Source of the DNA: JAGWBF01 sp965116325
GTDB taxonomy: Bacteria; Chloroflexota; Dehalococcoidia; Lucifugimonadales; JAGWBF01
Direction: 5' to 3'
DNA length: 64,000 bases
Assembly (NCBI GenBank): GCA_965116325.1
Contig: OZ220675.1
Span: 1,488,001 to 1,552,000 of the forward strand
Shown: positions 8,070 through 16,566 of the stretch, in pieces
Numbering within the stretch: the first letter of the stretch is position 1
Layout of the letters: the number at the start of each line of letters is the position of its first letter
Notes under the pieces: model-generated
What the model was told of the DNA's origin: nothing
The model's database searches: none
The model's input: the letters and a program-made list of their open reading frames with translations, nothing else
Translations under genes and position numbers: made by a program

Positions 8070-8506
8070 CCTTGGCTGGGAACAGCATACGTGTAAAGGT
8101 AGGAGAACACTGGTACACGGTGGAGATCAAGGACCTCTCCTCCTCTCCATTGGAGGTGAGCGTAGATGGCGAGACCGTGTATGTCGAAATAGAGAGCCAG
8201 CGCCCGTCCGGCCCAGGGTCGCCCGATGCCTCCCAGCTCAGGCAGCCCAGGCAGTCCCAGGCTCCTGAGCCCGTTGCCGGGCCGGGCGCATCCGAGAATG
8301 TCCTCCTGTCCCCCATGCCGGGCAGGGTCGTTGCCATCAAGGTCTCCCCCGGCGATTCAGTCTCTGCGGGGCAAGAGGTGTGCGTGGTCGAAGCCATGAA
8401 GATGGAGCAGAGCATCCGCGTCCACCGCGACGCCACCATCAAGGCAGTCCGCGTCAAGCCCATGGACCAGGTTGGCGCAGACCAACCCTTGATAGAGCTG
8501 GAGTAG
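8066..8506 (+). CDS. Biotin/lipoyl attachment domain protein (biotin carboxyl carrier)
   Basis: A 146-residue carrier. An N-terminal beta segment (1-45) and a Pro/Gln/Ser-rich linker (about 46-78) lead to the biotinyl domain with SPMPGRVVAI and the biotinylation site EAMKMEQ. It would swing carboxy-biotin between carboxylase and carboxyltransferase subunits (acetyl-, propionyl- or pyruvate-carboxylase type). No carboxylase subunit is nearby, so its partner is encoded elsewhere. Its ATG overlaps the pyrE stop as ATGA. Confidence 0.9.
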   Translation: MTLAGNSIRVKVGEHWYTVEIKDLSSSPLEVSVDGETVYVEIESQRPSGPGSPDASQLRQPRQSQAPEPVAGPGASENVLLSPMPGRVVAIKVSPGDSVSAGQEVCVVEAMKMEQSIRVHRDATIKAVRVKPMDQVGADQPLIELE

Positions 8507-8520
8507 GGCGGGCCGACCCC

Positions 8521-9675
8521 ATGTCCCTGGAAGAGCAGGTTAAAGCTTGGAGCCGGGAGCTTGGATTCGACCTGGTGGGCGTTGCCTCCGCCGAGGCGTT
8601 CCACGACCACGAGTCCGTCACCCTGGAGCGCATCGGCGACGGCTTGATGGATGGCCTCCCATGGTACACCCCGGCCAGGGTGCGCCGGGGCTGCCGCCCC
8701 GAGGAGCTTCTGCCCGGCGCCAGGTCCATTATCACCGTCGGCCTCAGCTACTACGTCGATGACCCCCAGGATGCACCACCGGCGCCTGCGGGCAAGGTGG
8801 CCCGCTATGCTTGGGGCGACGATTACCACAAGGTGATGAAGAAAAAGCTGAAGCTGCTGGCGGAAAAGCTGTCCCAGGAGCTGGCCGACGGGGCTCGCAG
8901 CAGGTGGTACGTGGATGATGGCCCCATGCTGGACAGGGCGGCCGCAGCCCGGGCAGGCATCGGCTGGTTCGGCAAGAGCACCAACCTGCTGACCCGCACC
9001 CACGGCTCCTGGGTGTTCCTTGGTCAGCTGGTCACCGATGTTGAGCTGGCCCCCGACGAACCCCTCAAGAAGACCTGTGGAAGCTGTGTGCGCTGCATCG
9101 ATGTCTGCCCCACGGGGGCTATCGTCGCCCCCTATGTCCTGGATAACCGGCGCTGCATCTCATACCTGACCATAGAGAACAGGGGGGCCATACCCAGGGA
9201 TCTGCGGCCCCTTGTGGGCGACTGGGTGTTTGGGTGCGACCTATGCCAGGATGTCTGCCCCGTCAACTTCAAGGCGGCCCACTCCGGGGAAGAGGCATTC
9301 AGGGCTGTGAGATTCGGCCTGTTGGATCTGGCGCAGATGCTGGAGCTGACCGATGAGGATTTCCGGGAGCGGTTCCGCAACAGCCCCATAAAGAGGGCTA
9401 CCAGGACCGGACTGCAGCGCAACGTGTGCGTCGCCCTGGGCAACACGGGCGACCCGGCGTCGGTGGGGCCCCTGGCTAAGGCTCTGACTCAGGGAGAACC
9501 CTTGGTGCGAGGACACGCTGCCTGGGCCCTTGGGCAGATCGGCGGCGGGGAGGCAGTCCGGGCCCTGGAAGAGGCAGCCCGCGTTGAGCCTGGTGCTGAC
9601 GTGCTGAGTGAGGTCGCTGCGGCACTGGATCAAGCACGAGGGAAGGCCGGCCCAGGTAGGCCGCTGCCCGGCTAG
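8521..9675 (+). CDS. queG: Epoxyqueuosine reductase
   Basis: Cobalamin- and Fe-S-dependent enzyme for the last step of queuosine tRNA modification. It has 384 residues, close to E. coli QueG. Seen: the N-terminal domain with VDDGPMLDRAAAARAGIGW, first cluster CGSCVRCIDVCPTGA, second cluster Cys plus CDLCQDVCP, and a C-terminal HEAT-repeat-like region from about 300. The stop TAG lies in a CTAG palindrome that also holds the stop of the convergent EVE gene. Last gene of the obgE run. Confidence 0.95.
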   Translation: MSLEEQVKAWSRELGFDLVGVASAEAFHDHESVTLERIGDGLMDGLPWYTPARVRRGCRPEELLPGARSIITVGLSYYVDDPQDAPPAPAGKVARYAWGDDYHKVMKKKLKLLAEKLSQELADGARSRWYVDDGPMLDRAAAARAGIGWFGKSTNLLTRTHGSWVFLGQLVTDVELAPDEPLKKTCGSCVRCIDVCPTGAIVAPYVLDNRRCISYLTIENRGAIPRDLRPLVGDWVFGCDLCQDVCPVNFKAAHSGEEAFRAVRFGLLDLAQMLELTDEDFRERFRNSPIKRATRTGLQRNVCVALGNTGDPASVGPLAKALTQGEPLVRGHAAWALGQIGGGEAVRALEEAARVEPGADVLSEVAAALDQARGKAGPGRPLPG

Positions 9676-10178
9676 CTGGACGGGGCTGTGGTCGCCGGAG
9701 CGCGGGCGGGGCGCTGCCTCCTGCGGGAGGAACGGGCCTTCAGCTTCCGCATCTCCTCTTCCACCAGCAGGAAGTCCCGCTTGGGCAGCAGGTGCAAGTC
9801 GCTCTGAGCAAAGGCAATGTACCAATCTTCAGGCGCCCACCTGCGCACGTACTCCAGCCTTGGGGCCAGCTGCCTTGCATCGATCTCCCGCTCATCATCC
9901 AGGACCAGGCCTGCCTTGATGCCGACCCGGTATTTCCAGTCGGTTGCCCCGTCCTTGTTCCATGTGGGCGTCGTATCTTCGTAGTACTTTGACGTGACGG
10001 TGGCGGTTGCCGGAAAGCGCCGGGCTGTGCCCACGTAGAAGAGTATCCGGTCGCCGGGCTCTACTCTCTGGACCTTGCGGGGGTGCTGGCCCTTCAAGGG
10101 CTGGGCCGAAAAGCCCATGTCCTTGGTTATGCGGTAGTTTTCCGGGGTAGTAACTATCATCCAGTAGTTCTTGGCCAT
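9672..10178 (-). CDS. EVE-domain protein
   Basis: A 168-residue protein with the EVE (PUA/YTH-like) fold, which in relatives binds modified bases in RNA or DNA. Seen: opening NYWMIVTTPENY, then VEPGDRILFYVG, the central ATATVTSKYY and KYRVGIK strands, and an aromatic SDLHLLPKRDF segment. The last 25 residues are basic and low complexity (SSRRRQRP). Stand-alone EVE proteins often sit near modification-dependent restriction genes, but none is adjacent here. Confidence 0.85.
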   Translation of the reverse strand: MAKNYWMIVTTPENYRITKDMGFSAQPLKGQHPRKVQRVEPGDRILFYVGTARRFPATATVTSKYYEDTTPTWNKDGATDWKYRVGIKAGLVLDDEREIDARQLAPRLEYVRRWAPEDWYIAFAQSDLHLLPKRDFLLVEEEMRKLKARSSRRRQRPARAPATTAPSS

Positions 10179-10235
10179 TGTCGTCCTCTGGGAGACCGCT
10201 TTCGTTCAATTTTAGCACATGGGTCTCCGGCGCCT

Positions 10236-11414
10236 TCAGCCCGCCAGCCTAACGATGCTGTAGGCGTAGCGGAACAGCTTGGTGGCTTCCTTAAAGAAAG
10301 TGACCTTGTCCACCCTCTTGTCGGGGGTCACGTGGCTGAACAGGGAAAACTCGGTGAGGGTCACGTTGCCCCTGGCTGCCAGGGCCTCTGCGAGACGCCG
10401 GGACTCCTCTACCGGCACAAGGTTATCCTCCAGATCGTGGGCTATCAGCACCCGGGCCTTGAGGCTGCCGATGGCGGACGCGGGCGAAATGCTGTCCAGG
10501 CGTGCCCGGTAGGATGGGGAGAGCCGGGATACCAGTTCCCGGGCATCCTCAATGCTGAGACGGGTCTCCAGCCCAGTGGCTGTCATCGAGCGCAGGAGTC
10601 GGAAGACGATGTCGCCGTCGGCGGACAACCCCTCGGGGACCTGGGTCGTGACCGCCTCACCCTCCAGAAACTCCTTAGTCAGAGCCTGCCTGTCATGGTC
10701 GGCCTCCAGGCCTTCCACTCCTTGGGTTGCCATCACTTCCTTGGACAGGTGGTTCGCTTCCCAGGGGTCCTGGTCGTCGTGGAAGGCGCTGGTGTGGCTC
10801 GCAATCTGGGCCATCACATCGCCTATGTCGTGGTAGGCCCCGAAGGCGCTCAGAAAGGCCACCTTGTCGTTTATCCGGGGGTCTGAGGCAGCCAGGGCCA
10901 GTACCGAACCTCCCACGCAGAAACCGACCATGCCCAGTCTGGAGCCGTCCACTTCCTCAATGTCCGCCAGGCGGTTGAAGGCCTCCACCATATTGCCCGG
11001 TTCTTCGGGGGTGATCCGCTTGTCCATCATGGCCCTGGACCATGGGAACAGGGCTATGAAACCCAGGCGGGCCAGCGCCGTGCCGAGGTTCACCACCCTG
11101 GGGTCATCCTGGGGCACAGGGATTATCCCCAGGAACACCAGCACCCCGGCCCGCTTCCCGCCACCGGCGGGACGGTAGAGGTCGCCTGACCCCTCACCCT
11201 CGGCGAAAGAGTACGTCACCTGCTCACGCACCGGCGACTGGGTGAGCCACTGAAGGGGCTTGGCCGGCAGAGGCAGCACCTGGGTGACGAACAGCAGAGT
11301 CTTTACGAAGGACCGAGGCCCCCTGGGCCAGGGAAGAATAAGGAGCGCGACAAACAGGGGGAGGAGGGCAAGAAATGCAGCCCGAATCACCCATACACTA
11401 ACCTTGGACTTCAT
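10236..11414 (-). CDS. Membrane-anchored dienelactone-hydrolase-like alpha/beta hydrolase
   Basis: A 392-residue protein with an N-terminal hydrophobic helix (about 8-30, AAFLALLPLFVALLILPW), so it is probably anchored and faces outward. The alpha/beta-hydrolase core has GFCVGGS, a cysteine nucleophile as in dienelactone hydrolases, a later acidic position in HDLEDNLVP and a His in SHVTPD, giving a plausible Cys-Asp-His triad. The insert around 205-265 is longer than in classical DLH. The substrate is unknown. Confidence 0.75.
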   Translation of the reverse strand: MKSKVSVWVIRAAFLALLPLFVALLILPWPRGPRSFVKTLLFVTQVLPLPAKPLQWLTQSPVREQVTYSFAEGEGSGDLYRPAGGGKRAGVLVFLGIIPVPQDDPRVVNLGTALARLGFIALFPWSRAMMDKRITPEEPGNMVEAFNRLADIEEVDGSRLGMVGFCVGGSVLALAASDPRINDKVAFLSAFGAYHDIGDVMAQIASHTSAFHDDQDPWEANHLSKEVMATQGVEGLEADHDRQALTKEFLEGEAVTTQVPEGLSADGDIVFRLLRSMTATGLETRLSIEDARELVSRLSPSYRARLDSISPASAIGSLKARVLIAHDLEDNLVPVEESRRLAEALAARGNVTLTEFSLFSHVTPDKRVDKVTFFKEATKLFRYAYSIVRLAG

Positions 11415-11545
11415 AGACTGCCCCCGCCTTCCCTTAATGAGTTAAGTTCCGGTAATTGATAACACAACAAGGCCTCAATAAGACAGGCCCGCTGCCACGG
11501 CTATGGAGCGTTAAATGCCGGGCAACAAGCCGCATCGGGCGTCTA

Positions 11546-11554
11546 TGCTATAAT
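11546..11554 (+). promoter_or_regulatory. Extended -10 promoter of metH
   Basis: TGCTATAAT, a perfect extended -10 element, 78 nt before the metH GTG. The -35 is poor, as expected for this class. No cobalamin or SAM riboswitch core was recognised in the leader. Confidence 0.55.
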
Positions 11555-11631
11555 GGCGTAGCTCTCAACAAAGGCTACCCCCGCACACATGGCCCACATC
11601 AGGCCATGCTGCTTCCAAAGGAACTACTGTC

Positions 11632-14600
11632 GTGGACCAAGCTTCCAGACCCTCCATAGCCGTTGCCCTTGAACAGCGCATCCTCGTGTTGGATGGCGCC
11701 ATGGGTACCTCTATTCAGAACCAGGCCCTGACCCCCGAGGACTTCGGAGGGCTCCAGTACGAAGGCTGCAACGAGTACCTCGTGCTCACCAAACCTGAGG
11801 CTATAGCCCAGGTGCACCAGGGATTCCTGGACGCCGGGGCCGACATCGTGGAGACCGACACCTTCGGGGCGACATCCGTGGTCCTGGCTGAGTACGATCT
11901 GGCCCACGAAGCCCGTCGCATCAACCGGGAAGCTGCAGCCCTGGCACGGCGATTGTGCGATGAAGCTTCCAGCCCGGACAAGCCTCGCTACGTGGCAGGC
12001 TCCATGGGCCCGACCACCAAGACAATCTCGGTTACCGGCGGCGTCACCTTCGATGAGCTGGTGGAGGCCTTCTATGAGCAGGCCCTGGGCCTCGCCGAGG
12101 GGGGCGTGGACGTCCTGCTGCTGGAGACCAGCCAGGACACCATGAACGTCAAGGCGGGCCTGGACGGCATCGACCGGGCGCTGGCAGAGCTGGGGATGGA
12201 TGTCCCCATCGCTGTGCAGGGCACAGTCGAGGCCATGGGCACCCTCCTGGCTGGGCAGGATGCCGAGGCCTTCTACACCTCCCTGGCTCACCGGGACCTG
12301 CTTTGGATCGGCTTCAACTGCGCAACCGGCCCCGACTTTATGACCGACCACATTCGCACCCTGGCCCAGCTCTCCAGGTTCCCCGTCGCCTGTGTGCCCA
12401 ACGCCGGCCTTCCCGACGAAGATGGACGCTACAACGAGACGGCGGAGAAGATGGCTGAGACCGTCGGACGGTTTATCGAGCAGGGCTGGGTGAACCTGAT
12501 AGGTGGGTGCTGCGGCACCGTGCCAGAGCATATCCAACTGCTGGCAGAGACCGCCCTGGGGAAGGAACCCAGGGGCCTGCCCAGCCGACATGAGACCCGC
12601 ATCTCTGGCATCGAAGCCCTTGTGGTGGACGAAGACACCCGCCCCGTCATTGTCGGCGAGCGCACCAACGTCCTGGGCAGCCGGAGGTTCCGACGCCTGA
12701 TCGCCGAGGGCGCCATCGATGAAGCCGGCGAGGTGGGACGGCGCCAGGTCAGGGGAGGCGCCCACCTCCTCGATGTCTGCTTGCAGGACCCGGACAGGGA
12801 CGAGACGGCTGACATTCTGGGCTTCCTGGATGTGCTGACCAAGAAGGTCAAGGTACCAATAATGATTGACTCCACCGACGCCAGCGTCATTGAAGCGGCG
12901 CTCAAGCGCCTGCAGGGCAAGTCGGTCATCAACTCCATAAACCTGGAGGACGGAGAAGAACGCTTCCAAAGGGTCGTGCCCCTGGCCCGGCGCTACGGAG
13001 CAGCCCTCGTGGTGGGCTGCATCGACGACGACAAGGAGCAGGCCCAAGCCATTACAAAAGAACGCAAGCTGGAGATAGCCCTGCGCTCTCACAAGCTCCT
13101 TACGGAGAAGTACGGAGTCCGGCCCGAGGACATCATGTTCGATCCCTTGGTCTTTCCCTGCGGAACGGGCGACGAGAAGTACGTTGGGTCGGCCGCCGAG
13201 ACCATCGAGGGAGTGCGCCTCATCAAGGAAGCCCTGCCCGAGTGCAAGACGGTCCTGGGAGTCTCCAACGTCTCCTTCGGCCTGCCCCAGGCGGGGCGGG
13301 AGGTGCTCAACTCCGTATTCCTGTACCACTGCGTCCAGGCCGGGCTGGACATGGCCATCGTCAACTCGGAGCTGATGCAGCGATTCACCTTGATCCCAGA
13401 GGAGGAACGGGCCTTATCCGAGGACCTGATCTGGTTCAAAGGCGAAGACCCGGTGGCGGCCTTTGCGGCCCACTTCCGGGACCGGGTCGTTAAGTCCACC
13501 ACCGAGGAGAGGCAGAGCCTGCCCCTGGACGAACGCATAGCGCTGGCAATCATAGACGGTATCAGGGAAGGCCTCTCCGAGGACCTGGATGAAGCCCTGA
13601 CAGCCCGGACGCCCCTGGAGATCATCAACGGGCCCCTCATGGCAGGAATGGATGAGGTGGGTCGGCAGTTCAACGCCAACCAGCTCATCGTTGCCGAGGT
13701 GCTCCAGTCGGCCCAAGCCATGAAATTCGCCGTCGCCCACCTGGAACCCCACATGGACCGGCTGGACGATGCGGCCAAGGGCAAGGTGGTGCTGGCGACG
13801 GTGAAGGGGGATGTCCACGACATCGGCAAGAACCTGGTGGAGATCATCCTGTCCAACAACGGCTACCAGGTGGTGAACCTGGGTATCAAGGTGCCTCCCC
13901 AGGACCTGATCGAAGCCTACCAGGAGCACAACCCGGACATCATCGGCCTGTCGGGGCTGCTGGTGAAGTCTGCCCAGATGATGGTCGAGACGGTCCAGGA
14001 CTTTCGAGGCGCAGGGGTCTCCTGCCCTGTGATGGTGGGGGGCGCTGCCCTGAGCAACAGGTTCACCCGTATGCGCATCGCTCCCGAGTACGACGGGCTG
14101 GTCACCTATGCCCAGGATGCCATGGCGGGCTTGGCCCTGGCCAACACCATCCTGGAGGCCGATGAGCGGGAGTCGCTGGCGGCCTCCCTGCGCAGGGAGA
14201 CCGAGGAGCTCCTGGAGTCCAGGAGGGCGGCTGCGGATGCCGGGGAAACTGGAGCTGCCCAGCCTGCTTCCCCCGCCCAGGTGTCCCACGACCACCCCGT
14301 TGGCGTGCCTCCGGACCTGAGGCTGCACGTGATCAAGGACCGGGACTTGTCCGAGATATTCCCCTACATAAACCCCCAGATGCTCTACGTCCGGCACCTT
14401 GGCTACAAGGGGCGGTTCGCAGAAGCCCTGGCCGAGGAAGAAAAGGCGGCGCTGGACCTGCGGGAGTCGGTGCGCCGCGTGGAAGACCGGATGCTAGCCA
14501 GCGATGACATCCGCGCCGACGCTGTCTTCAAGTTCTTCCCGGCCCGTTCCGACGGCCAGGACCTGCTCATCTACGCCCCCGACGGGGAGACGGTGCTGGA

Positions 14601-15135
14601 GAGGTTCCACTTCGGGCGTCAAGGCAAGGGGGATGGTCTGTGCATCGCCGACTACGTTGCGCCGGTGGGCTCGGGCCGGTTGGACTACGTGGCAATGTTT
14701 GCCACCACCATCGGGCCGGGGGTGCGGGAGCTGGCCGACGCCTGGAAGGAAGAGGGACGCTACCTGGAGTCCCATATCCTGGCGGCCCTGGCCCTGGAAG
14801 GGGCCGAAGCCTTCGCCGAGGTGCTCCACCAGCAGATACGGCAGATGTGGGGATTCGCAGACCCCGCGGACATCACCTATCCCCAGCTCTTCCGGGCCCA
14901 GTACCGGGGGCGCCGCTACTCCTTCGGCTACCCGGCGTGTCCCAGGCTGGAGGACCAGGAGCAGCTGTTCCGGCTGCTCGATGTGGCGGGCAACATCGGC
15001 TGCGAGCTGACAGAGGGCTACATGATGGACCCCGAGGGCTCGGTGTCCGCCCTGGTGGTCTCCCACCCCGACGCCAAGTACTTCAACCTGGACGAATCGG
15101 ACATCGACCGCCTGGAGCAAGAGCTGGCCGGCTAG
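11632..15135 (+). CDS. metH: Cobalamin-dependent methionine synthase
   Basis: Transfers methyl from methyltetrahydrofolate to homocysteine through cob(I)alamin. A full four-module protein of 1167 residues. The homocysteine domain (about 1-310) has the zinc cysteines in GFNCATGP and GGCCGTVPEH. The pterin domain starts near 335 (PVIVGERTNVLGSRRF). Helical cap follows, then the B12 domain with DVHDIGKN near 727. The reactivation domain covers about 900-1167, ending with the GYPACP region. The start is a GTG with AAGGA upstream. A low-complexity Ala/Pro linker sits near 865-885, before the reactivation domain. Confidence 0.96.
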   Translation: MDQASRPSIAVALEQRILVLDGAMGTSIQNQALTPEDFGGLQYEGCNEYLVLTKPEAIAQVHQGFLDAGADIVETDTFGATSVVLAEYDLAHEARRINREAAALARRLCDEASSPDKPRYVAGSMGPTTKTISVTGGVTFDELVEAFYEQALGLAEGGVDVLLLETSQDTMNVKAGLDGIDRALAELGMDVPIAVQGTVEAMGTLLAGQDAEAFYTSLAHRDLLWIGFNCATGPDFMTDHIRTLAQLSRFPVACVPNAGLPDEDGRYNETAEKMAETVGRFIEQGWVNLIGGCCGTVPEHIQLLAETALGKEPRGLPSRHETRISGIEALVVDEDTRPVIVGERTNVLGSRRFRRLIAEGAIDEAGEVGRRQVRGGAHLLDVCLQDPDRDETADILGFLDVLTKKVKVPIMIDSTDASVIEAALKRLQGKSVINSINLEDGEERFQRVVPLARRYGAALVVGCIDDDKEQAQAITKERKLEIALRSHKLLTEKYGVRPEDIMFDPLVFPCGTGDEKYVGSAAETIEGVRLIKEALPECKTVLGVSNVSFGLPQAGREVLNSVFLYHCVQAGLDMAIVNSELMQRFTLIPEEERALSEDLIWFKGEDPVAAFAAHFRDRVVKSTTEERQSLPLDERIALAIIDGIREGLSEDLDEALTARTPLEIINGPLMAGMDEVGRQFNANQLIVAEVLQSAQAMKFAVAHLEPHMDRLDDAAKGKVVLATVKGDVHDIGKNLVEIILSNNGYQVVNLGIKVPPQDLIEAYQEHNPDIIGLSGLLVKSAQMMVETVQDFRGAGVSCPVMVGGAALSNRFTRMRIAPEYDGLVTYAQDAMAGLALANTILEADERESLAASLRRETEELLESRRAAADAGETGAAQPASPAQVSHDHPVGVPPDLRLHVIKDRDLSEIFPYINPQMLYVRHLGYKGRFAEALAEEEKAALDLRESVRRVEDRMLASDDIRADAVFKFFPARSDGQDLLIYAPDGETVLERFHFGRQGKGDGLCIADYVAPVGSGRLDYVAMFATTIGPGVRELADAWKEEGRYLESHILAALALEGAEAFAEVLHQQIRQMWGFADPADITYPQLFRAQYRGRRYSFGYPACPRLEDQEQLFRLLDVAGNIGCELTEGYMMDPEGSVSALVVSHPDAKYFNLDESDIDRLEQELAG

Positions 15136-15166
15136 CCTATTCCGCGCGGGTGGTGAAAGATGTATG

Positions 15167-15204
15167 CCTTCTCCCCTGGCGGGAGAAGGTTAGGATGAGG
15201 GGGA
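15167..15204 (-). repeat. CCTTCTCCC palindromic repeat (family R4)
   Basis: CCTTCTCCC and GGGAGAAGG arms with a 5-nt loop, then TTAGGATGAGGGGG. A second copy in similar form is at 34692-34729. Confidence 0.7.
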
Positions 15205-15214
15205 GCGGGCGCTC

Positions 15215-15244
15215 CGTCATTGCGGCGAAGGCCGCAATCCAGGA
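15215..15244 (+). repeat. Dispersed palindromic repeat R1
   Basis: Copy of the R1 unit: CGTC, then ATTGCGGC-GAAG-GCCGCAAT (8-bp arms, 4-nt loop), then CCAGGA. Nine copies or variants occur in this window, all in gene-free stretches. It lies in the repeat-filled gap 15136-15581. Confidence 0.85.
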
Positions 15245-15322
15245 AACCCACGCTGGACACAGGTTCCCCACTGACTTGTTCATGGCGATGGAGTAGCCCG
15301 CCTGGAATCCGGCATCGCTCCG

Positions 15323-15352
15323 TCCTGGGTACCGGCCTACGCCGGTACGACG
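15323..15352 (-). repeat. R1 repeat, GTACCGGC variant
   Basis: Reads as R1 on the minus strand with the arms changed in step (GTACCGGC...GCCGGTAC). Both arms changing together implies selection on the hairpin. Confidence 0.7.
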
Positions 15353-15367
15353 AAAGGCGAGGACGCC

Positions 15368-15388
15368 ATTTCCGCATGCGCGGGAATC
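15368..15388. repeat. R3 repeat (TTCCCGC...GCGGGAA)
   Basis: Short palindrome around ATTTCCGCATGCGCGGGAAT. It is related to copies at 21459-21487 and 52527-52556. Confidence 0.6.
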
Positions 15389-15404
15389 TGTGGTCTGGGC
15401 TGCA

Positions 15405-15435
15405 CGTTCCCCTTCGATTTCCCTCAGGGCGAACG
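15405..15435 (-). repeat. Dispersed repeat R2, short form
   Basis: Minus-strand copy of the unit that begins GTTCGCCCTGAGGG and ends GGGGAACG. See also 15927, 21253, 21516, 34552 (short) and 34761, 52664 (long). Confidence 0.8.
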
Positions 15436-15531
15436 TACAGCCTCAGGGTAGGTTGGCTAGACTCACAAACGAAGTGCAACACCTTAATAGTGTGCTGTGA
15501 TGCACCGCCCCGTAACTGCGGCTTCTGTTGG

Positions 15532-15561
15532 CGTCAATGCGGCGAAGGCCGCAATCCAGGA
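15532..15561 (+). repeat. Dispersed palindromic repeat R1
   Basis: A near-consensus copy that lies between the metH side and the antitoxin gene's 3' end, where a partner toxin gene would be expected. Confidence 0.8.
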
Positions 15562-15581
15562 AACTCCGATACTTGGAAAGA

Positions 15582-15803
15582 CTATCTCAGCGGAAGCTCC
15601 AACTCCACACCGCCCAGGGCCTTGAACCGCTCGTGGATCCGCGTTCCCAAGCCCTTTCGGGGGTGTAGGCTGGGCCCTTCCCCCAGGGCCGTCCGCAGAA
15701 TGTCGCGGGCTTCCTCTTCCATGGACCGGCCATTCTCCGCGGCTCGTACGCGCAGCTGTCTCTTCAGTCCTTCTTCGAGGTTGCGCACAGTAATGGTGGC
15801 CAT
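15582..15803 (-). CDS. FitA/VapB-like ribbon-helix-helix antitoxin, no toxin beside it
   Basis: A 73-residue protein. The ribbon-helix-helix part is ATITVRNLEEGLKRQLR and the rest matches the FitA pattern (AAENGRSMEEEARDIL; C-terminal GGVELELP). FitA-type antitoxins bind operator DNA and neutralise a PIN-domain VapC toxin normally encoded just downstream. Here the downstream side (below 15582) holds only repeats, so the toxin is missing or encoded elsewhere. Function as an antitoxin or an orphan regulator is inferred. Confidence 0.8.
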   Translation of the reverse strand: MATITVRNLEEGLKRQLRVRAAENGRSMEEEARDILRTALGEGPSLHPRKGLGTRIHERFKALGGVELELPLR

Positions 15804-15926
15804 GAAGTGACCTCCGACTTTGACTTCACATGATTATACCTTGACAGCGATGCTTTCACTGCAGCTACCGCTAACAGTCATTCCCGCGCGCACAGACCTC
15901 CGGGTAACCCGGGGCCTAGGTTGTGC

Positions 15927-15957
15927 GTTCGCCCTGAGGGAAATCGAAGGGGAACGG
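15927..15957 (+). repeat. Dispersed repeat R2, short form
   Basis: Short R2 unit in the gap 15804-16066, followed 60 nt later by an R1 copy and preceded by a partial R3 (ATTCCCGCGCGC near 15880). Confidence 0.8.
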
Positions 15958-16017
15958 ACGGCCGTACCTGTGTCAGCGTAGGTTCCTGGGAGAGCGGGAA
16001 CGACGAAAGGCCGTCCT

Positions 16018-16046
16018 GTCATTGCGGCGAAGGCCGCTATCCAGGA
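16018..16046 (+). repeat. Dispersed palindromic repeat R1
   Basis: Copy with one arm change (GCCGCTAT), 21 nt past the end of bcp. Confidence 0.8.
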
Positions 16047-16066
16047 GAACCAAGTCGGGGCAGCGC

Positions 16067-16531
16067 CTACGACCCCTTCAGCGCCGCAATTACCTCGGCG
16101 GCGTGACCGTCAGCCTTGACGGCGGGCCAGATGCGCTCGATGTTCCCCGATTCGTCGATCAGGTAGGTCATCCGGTTCATACCCATGTAGGTGCGCCCGT
16201 AGCGCTTCTTCTCGCCCCACGCCCCGTAGGAGTTGGCAACCACCTTCTCCGTGTCGGCCAGCAGGGGAAAATTCAGCTCGTACTTGCCCACGAACTTCTC
16301 GTGGGACTTCACGCTGTCGGCGCTCACGCCCAGCACCACGGCACCCAGGGCCCTAAGCTCGTCGGAGGCATCGCGGAACCCGCAGGCTTCCTTGGTGCAG
16401 CCGGGGGTGTCGTCCTTGGGATAGAAGTAGAGCACCACTTTCTTGCCGGCCTGGTCTTTCAACGCGATATCCTCGCCCGTCGATGCGGGCAGCACGAAGT
16501 CTGGCGCCTTATCTCCTATGTTCAGGGACAC
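16067..16531 (-). CDS. bcp: Thioredoxin-dependent peroxiredoxin (BCP/PrxQ)
   Basis: A 154-residue thiol peroxidase that reduces hydroperoxides. Seen: the AhpC/TSA fold opening IGDKAPDFVLP, then PKDDTPGCTKEACGFRD, where the first Cys is peroxidatic and the second, five residues later, is resolving, as in PrxQ. Arg is conserved in NRMTYLID. Length matches the family. It precedes ppdK on the minus-strand map, but the 35-nt gap gives no clear operon signal. Confidence 0.95.
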   Translation of the reverse strand: MSLNIGDKAPDFVLPASTGEDIALKDQAGKKVVLYFYPKDDTPGCTKEACGFRDASDELRALGAVVLGVSADSVKSHEKFVGKYELNFPLLADTEKVVANSYGAWGEKKRYGRTYMGMNRMTYLIDESGNIERIWPAVKADGHAAEVIAALKGS

Positions 16532-16566
16532 GGCCCACCTCCAGGGTACGATTTCTAGTTGGACCT

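Noticed and set aside
11455..11631. Cobalamin riboswitch before metH
   Set aside because: No B12-box core was found and the leader from the extended -10 promoter is under 80 nt.
11599..13329. Open frame of 576 codons on the minus strand
   Set aside because: It lies wholly inside metH and has no start signal or family motif; it is a by-product of GC-rich codon use. Other long antisense frames (opposite ppdK, VWA, purF) were dropped for the same reason.
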